Numbered from the stretch's first letter, positions 26,025-36,367 are shown. The stretch is DNA of 64,000 nt from an uncultured Carboxylicivirga sp. (GCA_947503525.1 CANNEA010000002.1:434001-498000), one strand, 5' to 3'. Notes: generated from the letters alone by a model not told the origin. Translations and numbers: made by a program.

Positions 26025-27959
26025 ATGCAGCGCGTTATAGGAATACTAGTATTAGCAATTATTTTACTGGCATGTAAAAAAGAGGAGGCCAAGAGTAATC
26101 TGAAGGAACTAAAAAGTTTTTCAGTAGTGGAGTTAGACATTGATTTTACATTAGGAACAAATAATAACTGGACCGCAAAAGCCGGCACTGAAGCTGATTT
26201 AAGTTCCTTAACTGCCGAATTTGAAATTTCTCCAAATGCCTATTGTTTTATTGGACCTACCCAACAAACATCAGGCTATACAAAAAATGATTTTAGCTCC
26301 CCATTAAGCTTTACCATTAGGGCTGAAGATGGGAGTAAAGCAGAGTATCTGGTTAGTATCTATAAAGAAGCTCAAATAACATCCTTTTCAATTGAGGAAT
26401 TAGCAGATATAAGCTTTACCATAGAAAATGAAAAAATTGAGGCTTCTGTTTTAAATGGAACAGACCTAAGTCAACTAACCGCCAAATTTGAGGTGACTGA
26501 AAATGCCCGGGTTTTTATTGGGGCAACTGAGCAAGAGTCGGGGCTAACAAAAAACGACTTCTCATCCCCATTAACCTATAGCTTAAAAGAACAGGATGGA
26601 GCAGAAAAACATTATACAGTTTCCATTACTGAACTTGAGAATCAAGCCCCAATAGCCAATGCCGGAGGCGATAAAAACATTTACATCAATAAAAGCGAAA
26701 CTCATGCAGAAGTTCAACTGGATGGGAGTCTGTCTTCTGATGCAGAAGGTCCTATTGGTTCTTATGAATGGAGAATGGGCCAAACTGTTATTGGAAATGA
26801 AGCCTTGTTGAAGTACAACTTCCCTTTAGGCGCACATGATGTGAGCTTAAGCGTGACAGATCAGGCAGGAGCCACTGACAGTGATGCAATAAAGGTGACT
26901 ATTCAGTTGGCCGGGGAATATACACCCATTGATGACGATGCAGCACAAATCACAAAGGATTTACTTAAAAATATTGCTCAAGTGGCCATAAGTGATAAGG
27001 TCATATTCGGACAAGAGTTTCCATTATCATTTAAGTTAAACGGATTGCGAAATGATCTAAGTACCTCTGATTGTAAAGAAGTAACAGGAGATCATCCGGG
27101 TGTTTTTGGTATCGACCCTCATTATATGCTTTACAAAACGGATGAGCAAAAACAGTTGCACATCAATGAGGCACTTTGGGCCTACCAAAATGGTGCAATA
27201 GTCACTTTCGATTTTCACCAGCAAAGTAAGAGCGACCATAAAATATATATGAATGACATTACCACGGCCACAGACAAAAGCCTGATGTATGATGTGGTTA
27301 ATGATATGAATGGAGCGCGTGAATGGATGCATGCTGAATTGGATTTAATTTTAGGATTTATCAATGATGACCTGCAGTTTCCAGTTGTTTTTCGCCTGTT
27401 TCATGAAATGGATGGCGATTGGTTCTGGTGGGGAAGTTCGGCGACTAATCATAGTGCCCAGTTGTACATCGATTTTTATCGATATGCCGTGGATTATATA
27501 AAAGCCCGAAGCAATTTGGTAGTGTTTGCCTGGTCGCCTAATTCACAAATACAAACAACTTACTATCCTGGAGATAACTATGTGGATGTGGTGGGTTTTG
27601 ATATTTATGAACCCAATACCAAGGATTTGAAAACAAAACTGATTGAGCTATCCACCTTTGCACTGCAACATAACAAAGTTGCAGCATTAACAGAGACCGG
27701 TTATCGAAATAACTATATCAATACTGCTCCGGGTTTTTGGAATGATGTGATTTTGGAAGCCATCAAACAGGGAGGGTCCGATATTCGCATTGCTTGGGTA
27801 TTGTCATGGTTCAATGCCCCCTGGCACTCTGAGCAAAGTCAGTTATTTATTCCGGATGCCAATAGTCCTCAAAATGCAAAGGACAAATTCAAAGCTTTTA
27901 AAGAGGACGCCAGTACCCTGTTTTTAGATGAAGTAAAGGGCTTAAACATATACGAATAG
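26025..27959 (+). CDS. GH26 endo-beta-1,4-mannanase with two repeat domains and a PKD domain, lipoprotein
   Basis: A 644-residue lipoprotein (ILLACKKEE). Two homologous beta-sandwich modules occupy about residues 25-113 and 117-203, each with the xTKNDFSSPLxxxxxxxDGxxxxYxVSI pattern (residues 86-112 and 175-201), like DUF5018/cadherin-like modules. A PKD-type domain follows (about 207-296; PIANAGGDKNI, SVTDQAGATDSD). The GH26 catalytic domain (about 305-630) has the acid/base E461 in FRLFHEMDGDWFWWG and the nucleophile E557 in AALTETGY. This is probably the surface mannanase that starts polymer breakdown, with the N-terminal modules acting as a stalk that extends the enzyme from the membrane. 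Confidence 0.92.
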   Translation: MQRVIGILVLAIILLACKKEEAKSNLKELKSFSVVELDIDFTLGTNNNWTAKAGTEADLSSLTAEFEISPNAYCFIGPTQQTSGYTKNDFSSPLSFTIRAEDGSKAEYLVSIYKEAQITSFSIEELADISFTIENEKIEASVLNGTDLSQLTAKFEVTENARVFIGATEQESGLTKNDFSSPLTYSLKEQDGAEKHYTVSITELENQAPIANAGGDKNIYINKSETHAEVQLDGSLSSDAEGPIGSYEWRMGQTVIGNEALLKYNFPLGAHDVSLSVTDQAGATDSDAIKVTIQLAGEYTPIDDDAAQITKDLLKNIAQVAISDKVIFGQEFPLSFKLNGLRNDLSTSDCKEVTGDHPGVFGIDPHYMLYKTDEQKQLHINEALWAYQNGAIVTFDFHQQSKSDHKIYMNDITTATDKSLMYDVVNDMNGAREWMHAELDLILGFINDDLQFPVVFRLFHEMDGDWFWWGSSATNHSAQLYIDFYRYAVDYIKARSNLVVFAWSPNSQIQTTYYPGDNYVDVVGFDIYEPNTKDLKTKLIELSTFALQHNKVAALTETGYRNNYINTAPGFWNDVILEAIKQGGSDIRIAWVLSWFNAPWHSEQSQLFIPDANSPQNAKDKFKAFKEDASTLFLDEVKGLNIYE

Positions 27960-28013
27960 ATATATTTCAGTTTGAATGATTTAATCATTAAATTGAAAAT
28001 TAAAGATTAACAG

Positions 28014-29111
28014 ATGAAGGAACAATTTTATGTTGTATTGGGACTTGTGCTACTAACTTTTGCCTGTACTACTCCAGGTGATAAAGTAAAACTTAATCCT
28101 ATTCTTGAAGAATTGGCGAATACAAAAGGGAAAGGCATTTTGTTTGGCCACCAGGATGATTTGGCCTATGGTATGGATTGGAGCTATGTGCAAGGTGAAT
28201 CGGATGTGAAGCGTGTGACTGGCGATTATCCTGCTATTTTTGGTTGGGAGCTGGGAGGCATTGAATTAGAGCATACTCATAATTTGGATAGTGTGCCTTT
28301 TAGTGCCATGAAACAATTGGCCATATGGGGACATCAGCAAGGTGGCATCAATACCTTTAGCTGGCATCCCTTTTCACCCATCGACAGTATAAGTTCATGG
28401 AATGGTGATTCAGTAGTTGTTAAACATTTGATTGAAGGGGGAGCATACCATGCTGCTTTTAAAAATCAACTGGATAAAGTGGCTCAGTTTTTCACCGCCT
28501 TAAAAGATGATAGTGGGCAAGCCATTCCTTTTATTTTTCGCCCTTGGCATGAAATGGATGGGGGCTGGTTTTGGTGGGGTAAAAAGGCTTGCACACCAGC
28601 AGAACTAAAACAGCTATTCCACTTCACCATTGATTATTTAAGAAATGAAAAAGGTCTTGATCAAATGCTGGTGGCTTATTCTCCTGATCGTAATTTTGAT
28701 AGCAGAGATGAATATTTGAGCTGGTATCCGGGAGACGATGTTATTGATATTCTGGGTATGGATGATTATTGGGATTTTAAGCAGCCCGAAGGCGAAAAGG
28801 ATGTGATTCGCAAACTGCATATTGTTATTGAAACAGCTAAGGAGAAAGGTATGCCGGCAGCATTAACAGAAACAGGTTGTTCAAATGTAACGGATTCATT
28901 ATGGTTTACTCAGAAGCTGGGAGTGGTACTAAGCGATCCTATTATTAATAAGGAATTGAGCTATGCCATGGTATGGCGAAACGATCCCAGAGTACATTTC
29001 TTTTTCCCCTATCCTGGCCATAAGGCCGAAGCGGATGCCAGGGAGTTTTGCCTGCGTGAAGATATTTTGTTGTTGAATGAATTTAATACCATCAAAGCAT
29101 CAGCTAAATAA
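28014..29111 (+). CDS. GH26 beta-mannanase, lipoprotein
   Basis: A 365-residue protein with lipoprotein signal (LVLLTFAC, C18) and a single GH26 domain. The acid/base is E180 (FIFRPWHEMDGGWFWWG) and the nucleophile is E286 (AALTETGCS). The active-site histidine segment GINTFSWHPFSP is present. It is compact and lacks the extra modules of the neighbouring GH26 enzyme, so it may be the periplasmic member of the pair, acting on imported oligosaccharides. In Bacteroides mannan loci a GH26 next to the GH130 phosphorylase releases mannobiose from chain ends, and this gene holds the same position. Confidence 0.93.
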   Translation: MKEQFYVVLGLVLLTFACTTPGDKVKLNPILEELANTKGKGILFGHQDDLAYGMDWSYVQGESDVKRVTGDYPAIFGWELGGIELEHTHNLDSVPFSAMKQLAIWGHQQGGINTFSWHPFSPIDSISSWNGDSVVVKHLIEGGAYHAAFKNQLDKVAQFFTALKDDSGQAIPFIFRPWHEMDGGWFWWGKKACTPAELKQLFHFTIDYLRNEKGLDQMLVAYSPDRNFDSRDEYLSWYPGDDVIDILGMDDYWDFKQPEGEKDVIRKLHIVIETAKEKGMPAALTETGCSNVTDSLWFTQKLGVVLSDPIINKELSYAMVWRNDPRVHFFFPYPGHKAEADAREFCLREDILLLNEFNTIKASAK

Positions 29112-29169
29112 GACTTAGCGATAATAAGGAATAAGCTGAATTGATATAGGATACTAAAAGAAGATAAGA

Positions 29170-30360
29170 ATGAAGAATGTGTTTGATAAAAGATTGAAAG
29201 AGATAAAAACCAACTATAGAAATCTGATTAAAAAAAGCAATAAAGCTGTATTTAGCAGCAATGGGATATATAATCGTTACAAGCATCCGATACTTACACG
29301 CGACCATATTCCCTTGCATTGGCGCTTTGATTTAAATGAAGATACCAACCCTTACTTAATGGAGCGCATTGGCTTTAATGCTGCCTTTAATTCAGGTGCC
29401 ATCAAACTCAATGGCAAATACCTTTTGGTAGTGCGTGTTGAAGGTAACGATCGAAAATCCTTTTTTGCTGTGGCCGAGAGCCCCAATGGGATTGATAATT
29501 TCAAGTTTTGGAATCGTCCCATTAGCTTACCGCAAAATGAGGAGGTGGATACAAATGTGTACGACATGCGCTTAACACAGCATGATGATGGCTGGATTTA
29601 TGGGGTATTCTGTACTGAGCGAAAAGACCCCGATGCCCCATATGGTGATACTTCAAGCGCAGTGGCTGAAGCCGGAATTGCACGCACAAAAGATTTAATC
29701 AACTGGGAGCGATTACCTGATTTAATTTCAACATCAGGACAGCAACGAAATGTAGTGTTGTTTCCACATTTAATCGAAGGTAAATACGCCTTTTATACCC
29801 GACCACAGGATGGTTTTATCGATACCGGGAAAGGTGGAGGAATAGGTTTTGGCTTGTCTGATACCATTGAAAACCCTGAAGTAAAAGAGGAGCTGATTGT
29901 GGATGCAAAAACCTATCATACCATCTATGAAGTGAAGAATGGCCTGGGACCGGCACCAATAAAAACAGAGCATGGCTGGTTACAATTAGCTCATGGAGTT
30001 AGAAACACAGCCGCGGGTCTTAGGTATACCTTATACATGTTTATGACTGATCTTGAAAAACCTTGGTTAGTAACACATAAGCCACACGGGCATTTTATTG
30101 CTCCATTGTGCGAAGAGCGTGTAGGAGATGTGTCAAATGTGGCCTTCTCAAATGGATGGATCACCGATGACGACGGGAAAGTGTATATTTATTATGCATC
30201 ATCGGATACACGCATGCATGTTGCTACATCAAGCATTGATCAACTGGTGGATTATTGCATCAATTCGCCTCAGGATAAATTGCATTCACATCTTTCGGTT
30301 CAAACAATAAACGAATTAATCGACGACAATCAGGAGTACATGAATCTGCTGGCTGATTAA
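29170..30360 (+). CDS. GH130 4-O-beta-D-mannosyl-D-glucose phosphorylase
   Basis: A 396-residue cytoplasmic protein without signal peptide. It has the five-bladed-propeller motifs of GH130, including the catalytic aspartate D132 in [61 protein letters not shown] and [17 protein letters not shown]. The length and the adjacent cellobiose 2-epimerase gene favour subfamily 1, which cleaves mannosyl-beta-1,4-glucose with phosphate to give alpha-mannose-1-phosphate and glucose. The GH26 - GH130 - epimerase - transporter grouping is the known Bacteroides mannobiose pathway, though the transporter follows the epimerase here. No gene symbol is given because usage differs between species. Confidence 0.92.
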   Translation: MKNVFDKRLKEIKTNYRNLIKKSNKAVFSSNGIYNRYKHPILTRDHIPLHWRFDLNEDTNPYLMERIGFNAAFNSGAIKLNGKYLLVVRVEGNDRKSFFAVAESPNGIDNFKFWNRPISLPQNEEVDTNVYDMRLTQHDDGWIYGVFCTERKDPDAPYGDTSSAVAEAGIARTKDLINWERLPDLISTSGQQRNVVLFPHLIEGKYAFYTRPQDGFIDTGKGGGIGFGLSDTIENPEVKEELIVDAKTYHTIYEVKNGLGPAPIKTEHGWLQLAHGVRNTAAGLRYTLYMFMTDLEKPWLVTHKPHGHFIAPLCEERVGDVSNVAFSNGWITDDDGKVYIYYASSDTRMHVATSSIDQLVDYCINSPQDKLHSHLSVQTINELIDDNQEYMNLLAD

Positions 30361-30376
30361 TATTAAGATTTTCAGA

Positions 30377-31627
30377 ATGGGAATTAATCAAGGGATAGGT
30401 ATCGAGGGTTTTAAAAAAGAATTAGAAGATGAGCTGTATCGTCTGCTTAACTTTTGGAAAGATGAGGCCATTGATTTAAAGCATGGCGGTTTTATAGGTC
30501 GAATTGATCATTATGGGATTAAAGATTGGAGCGCACCCAAGGGAGCTGTTCAGGTGGCACGTATTCTTTGGACGTTTTCGGCAGCCTATCGCCTGACTCA
30601 GAAAAAGCAGTTTTTAAATTGTGCTGAGCGTGCTTATGCGTATTTGATTCAACACTACTGGGATAAGGCATGTGGAGGATTGATATGGGCAGTGTCGAAT
30701 CAGGGCCGCCCTTTAAGTAAAAGAAAACAAGGCTACGCACAAGGTTTTGGCATTTATGCCTTATCTGAATACTATCGGGTGAGTGATAAGAAGGAAAGTC
30801 TGGATTATGCCATTCAACTCTACAATATTCTTGAAAATAAGTTTCAGGACAAGCAAAATGGAGGGTATATCGAGTCCTTAAATCAGGATTGGACTCCATT
30901 GGATGACATGCGCCTGAGTGATAAGGATGCCAATTTACCAAAGTCGATGAATACCCACCTTCATATTTTGGAGCCCTACAGCAATCTGTTTAGGGTATGG
31001 CAAAATGAGGAATTGAAGAACAGCATTATCAAATTAATTCATGTGTTTAAGGATAGGATTATTGATTCGCATTCGGGGCATTTCAATTTGTTTTTTGAAA
31101 TGGATTGGTCCGTGAAGTCCAACATCGTATCCTATGGGCATGATATAGAAGGTGCCTGGTTATTGCATGAAGCAGCATTACTAACAGAGGATGAAAAGCT
31201 GATTAACTTGGTTCAACAAGATGCACTTCGCTTGGTGGATATTACCCTGAACGAAGGCTTGGCTAAAGATGGTTCCTTATTCTATGAAAAGGAAGGAGAT
31301 CATCTTGATACAGATCGACACTGGTGGCCTCAGGCCGAAGCCATGGTTGGTTTATTCGATGCCTGGGAGATTAGCGGAAAGAGTTCTTATCTGGAGCGTT
31401 TGGATGCCATCTGGACATTTATTAATGAGCACCTGCTAGATGTAGAAAAGGGAGAATGGTACTGGAGTGTGGATAGCCATGGTAAAGCGAATGAAGAAGG
31501 TGATAAGGTGGGTTTTTGGAAATGTCCTTATCACAATAGCAGGGCTATAATGGAGTTACTGGAACGGTTGGAGAAATTGGAGAAATCTACTAAGGCAGAT
31601 ATTGCTTCTGACAATGCAAGTATCTAA
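30377..31627 (+). CDS. ce: Cellobiose 2-epimerase (AGE superfamily)
   Basis: A 416-residue cytoplasmic (alpha/alpha)6-barrel enzyme. Key histidines are in place: MNTHLHILEP (H194/H196), SYGHDIEGAWLLHEA (H255), DTDRHWWPQAEA (H315) and KCPYHNSRA (H386). These match the general acid/base residues of characterised cellobiose 2-epimerases. In the mannan pathway it converts mannobiose to mannosyl-glucose, the substrate of the GH130 enzyme encoded 16 bp upstream. A generic annotation as N-acylglucosamine 2-epimerase would be less accurate. Confidence 0.92.
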   Translation: MGINQGIGIEGFKKELEDELYRLLNFWKDEAIDLKHGGFIGRIDHYGIKDWSAPKGAVQVARILWTFSAAYRLTQKKQFLNCAERAYAYLIQHYWDKACGGLIWAVSNQGRPLSKRKQGYAQGFGIYALSEYYRVSDKKESLDYAIQLYNILENKFQDKQNGGYIESLNQDWTPLDDMRLSDKDANLPKSMNTHLHILEPYSNLFRVWQNEELKNSIIKLIHVFKDRIIDSHSGHFNLFFEMDWSVKSNIVSYGHDIEGAWLLHEAALLTEDEKLINLVQQDALRLVDITLNEGLAKDGSLFYEKEGDHLDTDRHWWPQAEAMVGLFDAWEISGKSSYLERLDAIWTFINEHLLDVEKGEWYWSVDSHGKANEEGDKVGFWKCPYHNSRAIMELLERLEKLEKSTKADIASDNASI

Positions 31628-31725
31628 GTGACATTAAAGAGTATGCTGCTAGCAAGTGGGAGTGAGATCCTGACAATAAAGAATTTCATGGTGACAAGAG
31701 TGTGCCATTACAAACTTAATAGAGA

Positions 31726-33102
31726 ATGAGTGATAAAATTAAATTAAAGGAAAAAATTGGATACGGATTCGGTGATTTTGCCTCATCCATGTTTTGGAAA
31801 ATCTTCGCCATGTATCTTACCTTCTTTTATACGGATGTGGTGGAGCTATCACCCGAGTCGGTGGCCATGATGTTTATTATGGTGAGACTATGGGATGGGC
31901 TTAACGATCCCTTGATGGGCATTATAGCAGATAGAACAAAGACGAAAATGGGTAAGTTCAGGCCCTATCTCTTATGGATCGCTATTCCATTTGGCCTGAT
32001 TGGGATTCTAACCTTTTCGGTACCTGATTTTGGACCCTCTGGAAAACTCATCTATGCCTATGTAAGCTATACCTTGATGATGATGGTGTACACGGCAGTT
32101 AACGTGCCATACGGTTCATTAATGGCGGTAATGACGGATAGCCCTAAGGAACGCACATCACTGGCCTCATTCCGATTTATTGGCGCTTATTCAGGAGGAA
32201 TTGCCATGACGGCTTCTGCCCCGTACATACTGGAATTCTTTAAGAATGCCGGTGCAACAGAAGCTAAAAGCTATACCTTCATGGTGGCCATCTATGCTGC
32301 CGTAGCAGCTTTCTTTTTTATAATGACCTATCTCTGGACTAAAGAGCGCGTCAAGGCATTGAAAGAGTCAAGTTCAATAAGTAGTGATCTAAAGGACTTA
32401 CTAAAGAATGCTCAATGGTTCATCATGCTTGGCGCCGGAATTTTAATGTTGGTATTCCTTACTTTTCGTGAGTCGAGTATCATGTATTATTTTAAGTATT
32501 TTGTGCAGGATCAGAATCTGGCCTTTTTTGGCGAAGTCACTTGGGGGAAGTTATCAGGTGCATATATGACCATCTGGCTGGTAGCAAATATGCTTGGTGT
32601 ATTGTTGGCAATTCCCGTATCCAATGTTATTGGTAAGAAAGGCACATTTATATTGGCCATGTTCAGTTCTGCCATACTTAGTGTTTTGCTCTATTGGCTG
32701 AACCCTCAAGAAGTTTATCTCATTTTTATACTCAACTTTATTAATGGGATTAGTGCCGGAATCGTGTTACCGCTTGTGTGGTCTATGTACGCTGATATTG
32801 CCGATTATTCGGAGTGGAAGACCGGAAGAAGGGCTACCGGATTACTTTTCTCATCTTCTTCCATGTCCCAAAAATTGGGTTTAATGGCAGGAGGTGTTCT
32901 TCCACTGTATATCCTGTCATCATATGGATTTGAAGCTAACGCTGAGCAAACAGATCAATCGCTGGAAGGGATACGCTTAATGATAAGTATCTATCCGGGA
33001 ATTACTGCTGCACTTTCAGGTGCCATGCTGATAGCCTATAAATTAAATGATCGATTTATGGATAAGGTGACAACGGAGCTAAATACAAAAAGAAGGACCT
33101 AA
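31726..33102 (+). CDS. GPH-family sugar:cation symporter (MFS)
   Basis: A 458-residue inner-membrane protein with about 12 membrane helices. It begins with the GPH signature KEKIGYGFGDFASSMFWKIFAMYLTFFYTDV, then has VRLWDGLNDPLMGIIADRTKTKMGKFRPYLLW and the second-half motif YADIADYSEWKTGRRATGLLFS. It most likely carries mannobiose or mannosyl-glucose into the cytoplasm, joining the periplasmic mannanases to the cytoplasmic epimerase and phosphorylase. The stop codon abuts the next start with no gap. Confidence 0.92.
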   Translation: MSDKIKLKEKIGYGFGDFASSMFWKIFAMYLTFFYTDVVELSPESVAMMFIMVRLWDGLNDPLMGIIADRTKTKMGKFRPYLLWIAIPFGLIGILTFSVPDFGPSGKLIYAYVSYTLMMMVYTAVNVPYGSLMAVMTDSPKERTSLASFRFIGAYSGGIAMTASAPYILEFFKNAGATEAKSYTFMVAIYAAVAAFFFIMTYLWTKERVKALKESSSISSDLKDLLKNAQWFIMLGAGILMLVFLTFRESSIMYYFKYFVQDQNLAFFGEVTWGKLSGAYMTIWLVANMLGVLLAIPVSNVIGKKGTFILAMFSSAILSVLLYWLNPQEVYLIFILNFINGISAGIVLPLVWSMYADIADYSEWKTGRRATGLLFSSSSMSQKLGLMAGGVLPLYILSSYGFEANAEQTDQSLEGIRLMISIYPGITAALSGAMLIAYKLNDRFMDKVTTELNTKRRT

Positions 33103-34608
33103 ATGGCTTTGAAAGTTATACAAATGAGACTAGTTGTAATGATTCTGTTTGTCAGCATCTCTTATTTTACCAATGCGCAAACAGGCTTTGTAAAGGGAGT
33201 TGTTTTTGTTGATGCGAATGGAAATGGGGTTTATGATCCTGGTGAGCAAACTCTTGAAAATGTGCTGGTATCAAATCAGAAAGATATAGTTGAAACGGAT
33301 AAAAATGGGAGGTATAAACTTCCTTATTTAAAAAATAAGCTGGTGTATGTTATAAAACCACAGGATTTCCACTTTCCAATAGATGAATATGGTTTACCGC
33401 AGTTTTATATTGAGCAGGATACTGGTTCTGATTATGACTTTGCCCTGATTAATAAAATGGATAAGAAAATCACAAAAGCCATAATAATTGGTGATCCTCA
33501 AATGGCAGATGATGATCGGCTTGATTACTACAGAGATGGTGTAGTCAAGGATATGATGAGGCATGAGGCCGATTTTTATCTTACTTTAGGGGATATAGCG
33601 GATGATAATCTGGAGGTTTATCAGCGTGAAAAAATGATAATGTCTGCCTTAAATATGCCGGGATATCATGTACCGGGTAATCATGATTTATCCTATAAAA
33701 GTACAGATATTAAGGAAAGGCATAAGGAATTTTCAAGGACTTATGGGCCCGATTATTATTCCTTTAATTATGGGCAAACGCATTTTATTATTCTTAATAA
33801 TATTAGCTACGAAGGTTGGAATACTACAGCAAATACAAAAGGGAGCTACTTTGGAGGCTTGGATGTGGAACAAGTGGAATGGCTAAAAACAGACTTGTCA
33901 TATGTGCCCGATAGTCATTTAATTGTAGTTAATACGCATATTCCTTTTCGTGAAGAGTATCATGATGTTGATGGCATTAAAAAGCTCAATACCTTATTAA
34001 ATGGGCGGCAGAATCTCCTGGCTTTAAGCGGTCACTTACATGCTGTTCAAACTTATTTTAACGATAGTACAACTTACTGGACTGGAAAAGCAAAATATGA
34101 ATCAGTGGTTTGTGGGGCGACATGTGGTAGTTGGTGGACTGGTCCAAATGATGAAGAGGGGATTCCTCTTGCAACATGCACCGATGGTTCTCCTAAAGGT
34201 TATTTTTTAATCGAATTTGAAGGAGCGGATTACAATTATAAGTTCATTCCATTAAATCAAAAGGATGAATTTCAAATCCGTTTAACCTTGACAGAAGATT
34301 CATTGGCTCAAAAAGTACTGGTGGCCAATTGGTTTATAGGTAAACCTCACGAACAAGTAAGCCTACGGATTGATAATGGAGAGTTCTTTAAGATGATAAA
34401 TTATACGGGCAAAGATCCCTTTATGCAGTCAAGCATTCATCAGCGGATCAATAAAGATGGATGGACTCCGGGTGTGGCGGAGTGCAAACACTTATGGAAG
34501 ACCTTTCTACCTGAATCACTGGAGTGTGGTGTGCATCGTATTGAAGTGAAGGCCATAAGCGAAGATCAGAAAGAATTTACCGCTTTTAAAATCATTGAAC
34601 AAAAATGA
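33103..34608 (+). CDS. Exported calcineurin-like metallophosphoesterase
   Basis: A 501-residue protein with a signal peptide ending near FTNAQ. An N-terminal beta-sandwich (about 28-90; FVKGVVFVDANGNGVYDPGEQTLENVLVSN) precedes the phosphoesterase core. The metal motifs are IIGDPQ (129-133), LTLGDIADDN (161-169), PGNHD (191-195), VNTHIP (276-281) and SGHLHA (309-314). A C-terminal beta domain follows. The first motif has Gln where many family members have His, as in other DPQ-type members. It removes phosphate from an unknown ester. It has no gap to the transporter gene and shares four bases with the sulfatase gene, so it is part of the mannan locus. It may act on phosphorylated glycan. An ATG at 33124 is an alternative start. 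Confidence 0.85.
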   Translation: MALKVIQMRLVVMILFVSISYFTNAQTGFVKGVVFVDANGNGVYDPGEQTLENVLVSNQKDIVETDKNGRYKLPYLKNKLVYVIKPQDFHFPIDEYGLPQFYIEQDTGSDYDFALINKMDKKITKAIIIGDPQMADDDRLDYYRDGVVKDMMRHEADFYLTLGDIADDNLEVYQREKMIMSALNMPGYHVPGNHDLSYKSTDIKERHKEFSRTYGPDYYSFNYGQTHFIILNNISYEGWNTTANTKGSYFGGLDVEQVEWLKTDLSYVPDSHLIVVNTHIPFREEYHDVDGIKKLNTLLNGRQNLLALSGHLHAVQTYFNDSTTYWTGKAKYESVVCGATCGSWWTGPNDEEGIPLATCTDGSPKGYFLIEFEGADYNYKFIPLNQKDEFQIRLTLTEDSLAQKVLVANWFIGKPHEQVSLRIDNGEFFKMINYTGKDPFMQSSIHQRINKDGWTPGVAECKHLWKTFLPESLECGVHRIEVKAISEDQKEFTAFKIIEQK

Positions 34609-36359
34609 AAGTATCCTTAATTAGCTATGCGATTATCATTCTGGCACTGATCTCAGGATGTGAGTCAGCTGAAGAGCAAAAGCCCAATATTTTACTTATT
34701 ATGACAGATGATCAGGCCTATGGTGATTTGTCAATAAATGGAAATGAATGGCTTGAAACACCCGTTATTGACGATCTGGCTAGGCAAGGAGTATACGCCT
34801 CACACTTTTATGTGAGTCCGGGATGTGCTCCCACGAGGGCAAGTTTGTTGACAGGTCGTTATCATCAGCGTACCGGAGTCAGTGGCGTTACCCGAGGCCG
34901 TGAGGATATGCGAATTAACGAAACCACAATGGCCGATGTTTTTAAATTCTTTGGATATACTACCGGCATATTTGGCAAATGGCATAATGGGGCCCATTAT
35001 CCCTATCATCCCCTGGGTCGGGGCTTCGATCAATTCGTTGGATTTACCTCAGGGCATTGGAGTAATTATTTTAATACCACCATTGAAAAGAATGGACAGC
35101 CATTTAAAACCAATGGCTACCTAACAGATGTGTTAACAAATGAAGCCATTCACTTCATCAATCAGGCCACTGAAAACGGTAAACCCTTCTTTTGTTACTT
35201 GCCTTATCAAAGCCCGCATACACCGCTGCAGGTGCCGGATAAGTACTTTGATAAATATAAAGCAATGGGCTTGGATGATTTTAATGCCAGCATATACGGC
35301 ATGTGCGAAAATATTGATGATAATGTTGGGCGTGTGCTTAGTTCGCTGGATGAACTGGGCATTCGTGAAAATACCATTGTTATATTTTTATCAGATAACG
35401 GGCCTTTAAACTTCAGATACAACTGCGACTTAAAAGGTAGAAAAGGTTCAGTGGATCAGGGAGGCGTTCGTGTGCCTTTTATTATAGACTGGAAAGGGAA
35501 ATTAAATACTCAAAGCATTGAAAGCCCTTTGGCTCATATCGATATACTACCGACTCTTCTGAATTTGATAGGACAGGACTATCCGTTCGAAAAAACCATA
35601 GATGGTGTAAGTTTTGCAGGACTGTTAAAGTCCAAAAAGGATTTTCCTCAGCGTTATATATTTTCAGAATGGTCGGGTAAAAAGCGGGTGGTGGATGGTC
35701 ACATGCTGATGATTAATAATGAACTCTTTGATGTGGAAAATGATCCGGGGCAATCAAGGGACATCAGCTCTGATTATCCTGAAAAAATGGATGCAATGAA
35801 GACAGCTTACAAGCAGTGGTATGCTGGTTTAGATCTGAAAGAATCAATTAATAAACCCATTCCAATAGGCTATAAAAATTACCCAATTACCGAATTGCCG
35901 GCGCATGAAGCTAATTTATATCCGCCTTATGAGTTCAGAAAGGATAGACGTCATACTGGCATTGCATATCATGCCCTTTACGGCTGGGCGCATGACTGGA
36001 TTGATTTTTGGACCAGTACTGATGCCTATGCCTCTTGGGATATAGAGGTGCATACATCAGGTGCATATCAATTGGAAATACAATATGCTTTGGCGCCTGA
36101 AAATAAGGATGTACATTTGAAAGTAGAGCTTGGTGATCAGATTATAGAATATATCGTAAAAGAAGGCTTTGAGCACAGTGAATTTGCAAACAATGACAGG
36201 GTGAAGCGCGATCAGGAGGCTCCTGAAACGGATTGGAATACGATAAGCATTGGCCAGGTTGAGCTAAATAATGGTGTTAGTGAGTTAAAGGTTTATTCGA
36301 CTAAAATTCCTGGTGATAAATCCATTGAGTTAAAATCGATAATTGTGAATAAATTATAG
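34605..36359 (+). CDS. Sulfatase (type I, cysteine), lipoprotein
   Basis: A 584-residue formylglycine-dependent sulfatase with lipoprotein signal (IILALISGC). The activation motif is C74-A-P-T-R in SPGCAPTRASLLTGRY. Calcium-site and active-site motifs are ILLIMTDDQAYGDL, FGKWHNG and IVIFLSDNGP. After the core (to about 425) there is an extra C-terminal beta-rich domain of about 150 residues (WDIEVHTSGAYQLEIQYALAP, NNGVSELKVYSTKIPG) that looks carbohydrate-binding. Its start overlaps the phosphoesterase stop (ATGA). Its place in a mannan locus suggests a substrate with sulfate groups, but the exact sulfate ester cannot be read from the sequence. An anaerobic maturase (anSME) would be needed elsewhere in the genome. 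Confidence 0.92.
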   Translation: MKVSLISYAIIILALISGCESAEEQKPNILLIMTDDQAYGDLSINGNEWLETPVIDDLARQGVYASHFYVSPGCAPTRASLLTGRYHQRTGVSGVTRGREDMRINETTMADVFKFFGYTTGIFGKWHNGAHYPYHPLGRGFDQFVGFTSGHWSNYFNTTIEKNGQPFKTNGYLTDVLTNEAIHFINQATENGKPFFCYLPYQSPHTPLQVPDKYFDKYKAMGLDDFNASIYGMCENIDDNVGRVLSSLDELGIRENTIVIFLSDNGPLNFRYNCDLKGRKGSVDQGGVRVPFIIDWKGKLNTQSIESPLAHIDILPTLLNLIGQDYPFEKTIDGVSFAGLLKSKKDFPQRYIFSEWSGKKRVVDGHMLMINNELFDVENDPGQSRDISSDYPEKMDAMKTAYKQWYAGLDLKESINKPIPIGYKNYPITELPAHEANLYPPYEFRKDRRHTGIAYHALYGWAHDWIDFWTSTDAYASWDIEVHTSGAYQLEIQYALAPENKDVHLKVELGDQIIEYIVKEGFEHSEFANNDRVKRDQEAPETDWNTISIGQVELNNGVSELKVYSTKIPGDKSIELKSIIVNKL

Positions 36360-36367
36360 TTTAAAGA

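Noticed and set aside
30519-30941. 140-residue reading frame antisense to the cellobiose 2-epimerase
   Set aside because: Shadow of a well-supported gene; histidine- and proline-rich artefact sequence.
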